Shown: positions 7,788 through 12,413 of the stretch, one piece after another | Position numbering within the stretch: the first letter of the stretch is position 1 | Layout of the letters: every line of letters begins with the position of its first letter | Origin: DASRLE01 sp964558455 | Lineage (GTDB): Bacteria; Verrucomicrobiota; Verrucomicrobiia; Limisphaerales; Palsa-1400 | Direction: 5' to 3' | NCBI GenBank assembly: GCA_964558455.1 | Contig: CAZLEE010000129.1 | Coordinates: 1 to 12,413 of the forward strand | Length of the DNA: 12,413 bases | The notes under the pieces: model-generated | Told to the model about the DNA's origin: nothing | Databases searched by the model: none | Seen by the model: only the letters and a program-made list of their open reading frames with translations | Position numbers and translations under genes: made by a program

Positions 7788-7811
7788 CATTGCCAATGGC
7801 TTATGATAAGC
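7788..7811. promoter_or_regulatory. Two adjacent inverted repeats upstream of the FKBP gene
   Basis: CATTG-C-CAATG (7788-7798) is followed at once by GCTTA-TGA-TAAGC (7799-7811). Both are perfect 5-bp-arm dyads with centres of 1 and 3 bases. The second contains TATGAT (7802-7807), a 5/6 match to a -10 box, but no good -35 box sits at the right distance. Together they look like an operator or a regulated promoter, 85-108 bp before the ATG at 7896. No known regulator motif is recognised. Confidence 0.35.
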
Positions 7812-7818
7812 ATGTCGT

Positions 7819-7843
7819 CCCGCTGTCTTGCTATGACGGCGGG
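7819..7843 (+). other. Nine-base-pair hairpin in the FKBP upstream region
   Basis: CCCGCTGTC (7819-7827) pairs with GACGGCGGG (7835-7843) around the 7-nt loop TTGCTAT, with a single G-U pair. If transcription begins near the dyads at 7788-7811, this would be a 5'-leader hairpin ending about 52 nt before the FKBP start codon. It is followed by GAAATTTTCC, so a weak read-through terminator is an alternative. Confidence 0.4.
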
Positions 7844-7895
7844 GAAATTTTCCGACTGGCCACGGCCATTTGGTTTTATAAACTATAAGAATCGA

Positions 7896-8924
7896 ATGAA
7901 ATTAAAACAAATCGCATCTTTGGTAATAGGGTTGCTTCCGCTTGGCGTCGTCGCCCAAACCAACCAACCGCAAAATGCAGCAGTGACCGCTCCGGCAACG
8001 GCCGTCCCGGTCGCGGCAGCGTCCCGGGCACCCGCCCCCCAGGTGACCGCCTCCGTGATGACGCCCCCGCAATTGCCCGAGAAAGGCAAGTTGAGTTACT
8101 GCGTCGGCATGTTCTTTGCCAGCAGCATCACCAACGCAACCAAGAAGGGAAGTCTCGATATCGACAACGAAGTCCTGCTGGGCGCCATTAGGGATGTGGT
8201 GGACGGAAAGCCCACAAAATATACGACGAAGGAAGTTTCCGAAGTCCTGACCGAGCTTCGCAGCGCCATGCAGGCCAAACGAAGAATCGAAGACGAGGCC
8301 ACCAAAGCCAAAAACGATGCGTTCTTCACCCAATTTGGCCAACGGCCCGGCGTCATCTCCACCAACGGCGTGGAATATAAAGTAATCACGGACGGCACCG
8401 GCCCCACCGTCAAAGAGTCTGATTCCTTGGTTGTCGCCTACCGGGGCACATTGGTCGATGGCACCGAATTTGACCATAACGACAACTTTTCCGTAAACCA
8501 GAATGGGGTCATCCCGGGATGGCGGAAAGTATTGCCCCTCATGAAGGCAGGCTCCAAATGGCAGGTTGTCATTCCCCCCACGCTGGGCTACGGCCCGCGC
8601 GGCAGCCAGAAGATTCCGGGGAATTCCGTGCTTGTTTTCGACATCGAAGTGAAGTCCATCACCCCGGGAGCGCCAACCCTGCCCCGCGTCTCCTCTTCGC
8701 TCTCCCTTCCCCCGCACGCCGCCCAGCCGGTCAACTCGCGTCCGTTGACCAACTTATCGACCCCGCCGGCTCCGCCTAACTCGGCGGTCACCGTCAGCGG
8801 TGAAATCATCAAAGTCCCGTCCCAGGAAGATATGAAAAAAGGGGCCAAGATAGAGGTCATCAAGGACGGACAAACGAACGCGATCAACTCGGACGCACAG
8901 ACGAACGCGGCCAACTCGCACTAG
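7896..8924 (+). CDS. Exported FKBP-type peptidyl-prolyl cis-trans isomerase
   Basis: A 342-residue protein that should catalyse proline isomerisation during folding outside the cytoplasm. Residues 1-20 are a signal peptide (MKLK, a hydrophobic core, then VVA before Q21). An Ala/Pro/Thr-rich linker covers about 22-60. An FKBP_N-like helical region follows at about 65-145, with SYCVGMFFASSITN and a charged stretch. The FKBP domain is at about 170-255 with the pocket residues in place: Y182, F192, D193, V205, I206, W209, Y232 and F248. The tail (256-342) is Pro/Ser-rich and ends in an Asn-rich near-repeat, QTNAINSD then QTNAANS. I chose the ATG at 7896 because the signal peptide begins there; the frame stays open 93 bp upstream. 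It faces the oxidoreductase gene tail-to-tail with 41 bp between. FkpA/Mip-like function is inferred. Confidence 0.92.
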   Translation: MKLKQIASLVIGLLPLGVVAQTNQPQNAAVTAPATAVPVAAASRAPAPQVTASVMTPPQLPEKGKLSYCVGMFFASSITNATKKGSLDIDNEVLLGAIRDVVDGKPTKYTTKEVSEVLTELRSAMQAKRRIEDEATKAKNDAFFTQFGQRPGVISTNGVEYKVITDGTGPTVKESDSLVVAYRGTLVDGTEFDHNDNFSVNQNGVIPGWRKVLPLMKAGSKWQVVIPPTLGYGPRGSQKIPGNSVLVFDIEVKSITPGAPTLPRVSSSLSLPPHAAQPVNSRPLTNLSTPPAPPNSAVTVSGEIIKVPSQEDMKKGAKIEVIKDGQTNAINSDAQTNAANSH

Positions 8925-8953
8925 GAAGGCTGAAGGCTAAAATGGGGAAGGCT
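8925..8953. repeat. Three copies of GAAGGCT between convergent genes
   Basis: GAAGGCT occurs at 8925-8931, 8932-8938 and 8947-8953, within the 41-bp gap between two convergent stop codons. The first two copies are contiguous. No hairpin or T-tract is evident, so they do not explain termination. This may be slippage or chance. Confidence 0.4.
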
Positions 8954-8965
8954 GCGGCGGAGTTA

Positions 8966-10387
8966 TCATTTGATTTTCTCCGCCAATTCTGACGCGGGGT
9001 AGGTCCAGATTTCCGCCAGGGTCGGATGATAATGCGGCATCACGGCCAGTTCCCCCGCCGTCATGTGATGTCTCATTGCGGCGATGATTTCATGGATCAA
9101 TTCCCCCGCCGCCGGCCCCACGCATGCGCCGCCCAGGATTTCCCCTGAGCGCGGGTCCGCCAGCAATTTCACAAATCCGTGTTTCACCCCCATGATGATG
9201 CTCTTGCCATGGTCGTTGAACAGGTAGCTCGCCGCCAGATATGCAATCTGCCGCGCCTTCGCTTCCTTCTCCGTCAAACCGGCCACCGCCACCTGCGGAT
9301 CGGTGAAGGCCACGCTGCACAACAAACGGTAATCGATCTGTCGCTTTTTTGCCGGATGAATAATATTGCCGGCCGCAATCTCCCCCTGCTCCACTGCGAT
9401 ATGCACGATTTGATGCGGCCCCGTGCAATCGCCCGCCGCATAAACGTGCGGCGCCGCGGTTTGCATCGAGCTGTTGGTCACAATCCGCCCGTTTTCAGTT
9501 TGCACCCCGATGTTTTCCAACCCCAGTCCCGCCGTCGCCGGCACCCGTCCCAACGCCACTAATATCTCCTCCGCCGCCACCCGTTTGATCCGCGCACCTG
9601 ATTCAAAAACGATTCCTTTCTCCCGCCCTTTCCTGAACACGCCCCGCAACCTGGTGTCGGTGTGAAGTTGAATTTTTTCCCCGCGAAAAACCTTTTCCAG
9701 CGTCGCCCCGACATCCTCGTCGCATTCCCGCAACAGATGCCGGCTCCGTTGGATCACGGTCACTTTCACCCCGAACCGGCAAAAAAACTGCGCCAGTTCC
9801 ACCGCCACCAATCCCCCTCCCAGCACGATCAACGACCGCGGCAGCCGCGACAAGGACAGCGCCTCGTCGCTGGTCAAATAGCCCAACTCCCGCAATTCCG
9901 GCAACGGCGGCGGGGCCGGCATCGATCCGGTGCTGACAATAAAATTCTTTGCCGTGACCGATTTGGGGGATGATCCCGGCGGCTGGCGCAGGGCCAGGGT
10001 GTGTCCGTCCACAAAACCCGCCTGCGCCCGCAGCAATTTGAATTTCCCGCCCGTCAATTGTCCCCGCCGGTAACAGGCGAACTCTTCCACCATCTCCCGT
10101 TTGCGCGCCATCACCGCCTTGAAATCAAATCCCGCCTGCGGGATTTTCAGGCCCCAGGTTTTTGCGACTCGGGCCAGATGCAGGACCTCGGCCGCGTAGA
10201 GCAGCGCCTTGCTGGGCATGCAACCCCGCAAAATACAAAGTCCTCCCAGCTCGCTGCCGCCGTCTATGAGCACCGTTTTCAATCCCGCGTCCGTTGCGGT
10301 GCGCGCCGCCGCATATCCCGCGCTGCCCCCGCCCAGGATCGCCAGATCATAGTCGTAAGAATTCCGCGTTTTGTTTTTCGTTTTCAA
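8966..10387 (-). CDS. Class I pyridine nucleotide-disulfide oxidoreductase (dihydrolipoyl dehydrogenase-like)
   Basis: A 473-residue FAD flavoenzyme of the dihydrolipoamide dehydrogenase/mercuric reductase/glutathione reductase family, which moves electrons between NAD(P)H and a disulfide or related acceptor in the cytoplasm. It shows an FAD-binding GGGSAG (19-24), the redox-active disulfide C51/C56 in CILRGCMPSK, a second nucleotide loop IVLGGGLVAVE, the FAD motif VYAAGDCTG, and the C-terminal catalytic pair H454/E459 in HYHPTLAE. All key residues are present, so it should be active. No 2-oxo-acid dehydrogenase genes lie nearby, so calling it the complex-bound lipoamide dehydrogenase is not justified. 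The start is TTG at 10385-10387, with AAGGA three bases upstream on the minus strand; an upstream ATG is followed at once by a stop. It lies 46 bp downstream of the MFS gene and may be cotranscribed with it. Confidence 0.9.
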   Translation of the reverse strand: MKTKNKTRNSYDYDLAILGGGSAGYAAARTATDAGLKTVLIDGGSELGGLCILRGCMPSKALLYAAEVLHLARVAKTWGLKIPQAGFDFKAVMARKREMVEEFACYRRGQLTGGKFKLLRAQAGFVDGHTLALRQPPGSSPKSVTAKNFIVSTGSMPAPPPLPELRELGYLTSDEALSLSRLPRSLIVLGGGLVAVELAQFFCRFGVKVTVIQRSRHLLRECDEDVGATLEKVFRGEKIQLHTDTRLRGVFRKGREKGIVFESGARIKRVAAEEILVALGRVPATAGLGLENIGVQTENGRIVTNSSMQTAAPHVYAAGDCTGPHQIVHIAVEQGEIAAGNIIHPAKKRQIDYRLLCSVAFTDPQVAVAGLTEKEAKARQIAYLAASYLFNDHGKSIIMGVKHGFVKLLADPRSGEILGGACVGPAAGELIHEIIAAMRHHMTAGELAVMPHYHPTLAEIWTYPASELAEKIK

Positions 10388-10433
10388 GATTCCTTAATCT
10401 ACATGAATCGGACGGCAAAGAAACCGCCATGTT

Positions 10434-11633
10434 TTAACGGATTCGAGTCAACAACAAAAAACCCGCCCCGCACAGGACGGCGCTGTAGCCAAAGGCGACC
10501 GTTGTTCCCGCCCACGCCCATAGCGTCCCGACAATGATGCTCGAGAGAAAATCGCCCGCGCCATTCACGGTGGCCAGGACCCCGAAAGCCATGCCTTGAT
10601 GCTCTTCCGCCACCAGCTCCGCGCAATACGAATCCTCCAGCGTCTCAGCCAGCGCGGCGCTGATCCCGCCGAAGATAAACACCAGGGACAAACTCCACAC
10701 TCCCAAAGGCAGCGTCATCACGCCCACCGCCGTGAGCAAGCCCAGCAGATAGCCCAGCGCCAGCAGCCGTTTTTTGGCGAAACGGTCGCCCAGCCACCCT
10801 CCAATATACCCGAACGCCGCCGAAAAAACATTGTGCAAAACATACAAACCAACCCCCACCCCCGCCGCTTTGGCCGCCCCCAATTTCGGAGTCAACTTCT
10901 CTGTCGCCAATAAAATCAACATGGTGTGGGCAAACGCGCCCGCCCCGAACAAACCGACCGCGGCCAGGAATTTTTTGTAGGCCGCAGGCAGGAGCCGCAA
11001 ACTTTCACCAAAGGAAATGTGCGCAACCGGCTTGCGCTCCTTCTCCCTGACCAGAAATGCAATCACCCCGGCGGCGGCCAGTCCTGGAATCAGGGTCACG
11101 GCAAAAAGCCGGGAATAATGGGTGTGGAAAAGTCTTAGCAGAAAAAACGCCGAAGCCGGGCCTGCTATCGCTCCCAGCGTATCCATCATGCGCTCAAACC
11201 CGAAGGCCCGCCCGTAGGCTGAACGGTCCACCGCCGCCGCCAGCAGCGCCTTTCGCACCGGGGTCCGAACCCCGCGTCCCAGCCACGCCACGCTTCGCGC
11301 CGCCAGTATCTGCCAGGCCGCCGTCGCCAAACCAAACCCCGCCGTCCCCAGCGCCGTCACAATATACCCGATCACCGCAATGGGTTTCCGCCGCTGCAGC
11401 TTGTCAGTGAAATACCCCGAACCCATTTTCGCCACGCTGGCCAAGCCGTCCGAAATCCCTTCGATCAATCCCAGCCACGCCGCCGATGCGCCAAGCGTGG
11501 CCAGAAACGCCGGTAAAACCGCGCTGGCCGTTTCGTGTGACCAATCGCTGAAGAGCGACGCCAACCCAATGCCTAACACGGTCCGGTTAAGCCATCCATT
11601 CCGGTCCGGTTGGTTGGCGCTTGAAAGTTTCAC
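10434..11633 (-). CDS. MFS transporter
   Basis: A 399-residue, strongly hydrophobic inner-membrane protein with the roughly 12-helix pattern of the major facilitator superfamily, which moves small solutes using ion gradients. The loop 2-3 motif reads GYFTDKLQRRKP (73-84), and its mirror in the second half is GGWLGDRFAKKRL (278-290). The segment GRGVRTPVRKALL (119-131) and the following AYGRAFGFERMMDTLGAIAGP region are typical of an MFS group often annotated as drug or solute efflux, but the substrate cannot be read. The start is GTG at 11631-11633, with GAGG just upstream on the minus strand. It lies 22 bp after the deacetylase stop, so translation from a shared transcript is likely. A nearby oxidoreductase gives no clear hint of the cargo. 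Confidence 0.88.
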   Translation of the reverse strand: MKLSSANQPDRNGWLNRTVLGIGLASLFSDWSHETASAVLPAFLATLGASAAWLGLIEGISDGLASVAKMGSGYFTDKLQRRKPIAVIGYIVTALGTAGFGLATAAWQILAARSVAWLGRGVRTPVRKALLAAAVDRSAYGRAFGFERMMDTLGAIAGPASAFFLLRLFHTHYSRLFAVTLIPGLAAAGVIAFLVREKERKPVAHISFGESLRLLPAAYKKFLAAVGLFGAGAFAHTMLILLATEKLTPKLGAAKAAGVGVGLYVLHNVFSAAFGYIGGWLGDRFAKKRLLALGYLLGLLTAVGVMTLPLGVWSLSLVFIFGGISAALAETLEDSYCAELVAEEHQGMAFGVLATVNGAGDFLSSIIVGTLWAWAGTTVAFGYSAVLCGAGFLLLTRIR

Positions 11634-11655
11634 CGCCTCGATGCGCCGTGCGCCG

Positions 11656-12405
11656 CTAAATTCCGCCCAGCAGACGATCCTTCAGCACTTTCAAGTTGCG
11701 CGTCGGATGCCGCGCCATGATGCGCCGAAGCGAAAACGGGGAAACCTCCGCCGTGTTCACCCCAAAATCCGTCGAGCAAGCCGTCCGGTACCCCGCCTCC
11801 AACACCACTTCCCGCAGGGTTTCATTCCAGTTCCCGTACGGATAGCAAAAATCCTCCACCCCCACGCCAAAGAGATCTTCTAATTTCTTTTTGCTGGTCA
11901 TGATCTCCTCCCGCGCATCCCTCATGCTCAACCGGGTCAAATCCGGATGGCTGAGCGAATGGGAGCCAATGCGGTTCCCGGCGCGAATCCATTCCCGCAC
12001 CTGAGCCGCATCCATCAAAGGCTCCCGCACTTCCCCGTCGCGTATGTCCCATTGATTCCAACGTCCGATGAAATTCACCACCAGGAACTGGATCGCAGTA
12101 AACCGATGCGCCGCCAACGGCGCCAAGGCATGTTCCCAAACATTGCGAAAACCGTCATCAAATGTCAGCGCCACCTGCTGCTTCGAGCCGGTCCCGGGCG
12201 ACACCCCTGGATGGCATGTGACGAACCCGGCCCCGGCTAATTCATCCAGTTGCTGCGCAAACCGTTCCGGGCGGACATAAAGCCCCTTCAATCGCGCCCC
12301 CGGCGGCGGTGGCGCTATCTTGTGGTACATCAAAATTGGCACCCCGGTTTGAAAATATTCCAGGAATGGCTGCAACGTGTGAAACGTCGTCGGCGTCTTC
12401 GTCAT
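11656..12405 (-). CDS. Polysaccharide deacetylase (NodB-type, CE4 family)
   Basis: A 249-residue NodB-homology protein. CE4 enzymes remove N- or O-acetyl groups from chitin-like, peptidoglycan or exopolysaccharide chains with a divalent metal. Motif 1 is TFDDG (81-85), with D83 as the likely catalytic base and D84 as metal ligand. Motif 2 is HSLSH (H149 and H153, metal ligands). Motif 3 reads YPYGNWN (188-194). An early MYHKI (26-30) is seen in the IcaB/PgaB-like and WbmS-type relatives. No signal peptide or membrane anchor is visible, so either it acts in the cytoplasm on a lipid-linked or nucleotide-linked sugar, or export uses something not seen here. ATG start at 12405, with AAGG four bases upstream. 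The window edge lies only 8 bp beyond, so the upstream neighbour is unknown. First gene of the probable operon with the MFS and oxidoreductase genes. Confidence 0.9.
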   Translation of the reverse strand: MTKTPTTFHTLQPFLEYFQTGVPILMYHKIAPPPPGARLKGLYVRPERFAQQLDELAGAGFVTCHPGVSPGTGSKQQVALTFDDGFRNVWEHALAPLAAHRFTAIQFLVVNFIGRWNQWDIRDGEVREPLMDAAQVREWIRAGNRIGSHSLSHPDLTRLSMRDAREEIMTSKKKLEDLFGVGVEDFCYPYGNWNETLREVVLEAGYRTACSTDFGVNTAEVSPFSLRRIMARHPTRNLKVLKDRLLGGI

Positions 12406-12413
12406 ACAACCTT

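Noticed and set aside
7877..7889. TATAAA and TATAAG near the FKBP start as a -10 box
   Set aside because: They end only 6-13 bases before the ATG, leaving no room for a leader, and no -35 box is visible upstream.
7902..8717. A 271-codon minus-strand frame opposite the FKBP gene
   Set aside because: Gly/Arg/Asp-rich composition without any domain; the plus strand encodes a clear signal peptide and isomerase.
1..12413. CRISPR array, tRNA/rRNA, insertion sequence, prophage or defence system
   Set aside because: No spaced direct repeats, cloverleaf or rRNA-like stretch, transposase or integrase motif, or known defence domain was found on either strand.

Overview
The window is about 12.4 kb of moderately GC-rich bacterial DNA holding ten protein-coding genes, all of chromosomal housekeeping or general-metabolism type. 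I see no insertion sequence, integrase, CRISPR array, rRNA or tRNA. The gene style suggests a Verrucomicrobiota genome, possibly a Pedosphaera/Limisphaerales-like (subdivision 3) lineage. The hints are a double-length nucleoside diphosphate kinase next to a DUF5679-like zinc ribbon, an exported FKBP with an FKBP_N-type region, frequent GTG/TTG starts (4 of 10 genes) and weak Shine-Dalgarno sequences. This placement is inference from gene style, not from a marker gene.

Layout. Left block (133-3122, minus strand): a long-type acyl-CoA synthetase, then after a 137-bp gap with a plausible promoter, a 60-residue zinc-ribbon protein followed 12 bp later by a two-domain NDK-like protein, probably one transcript. 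Divergent from the synthetase is a ribonuclease D gene (3199-4254, plus), which runs tail-to-tail into a ClC-type chloride channel/transporter with CBS domains (4281-6140, minus). A YdhS-like FAD/NAD(P)-binding protein (6277-7719, plus) is divergent from the ClC gene. It is followed by an exported FKBP-type peptidyl-prolyl isomerase (7896-8924, plus), whose upstream region is rich in inverted repeats. The right block (8966-12405, minus) reads polysaccharide deacetylase, MFS transporter, class I pyridine nucleotide-disulfide oxidoreductase, with gaps of 22 and 46 bp that are compatible with one operon.

How the genes work together. Apart from the zinc-ribbon/NDK pair and the possible three-gene right-hand operon there is no obvious shared pathway, and I do not see a new defence, mobile or biosynthetic system. 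The points most worth a second look are the NDK duplication with one degenerate half, the ClC protein lacking the internal proton glutamate and the usual chloride-filter motif, and the cluster of dyads and a hairpin ahead of the FKBP gene. No stretch longer than 300 bases lacks a gene. The largest gaps are 7720-7895, 1501-1637, 6141-6276 and the left edge 1-132.
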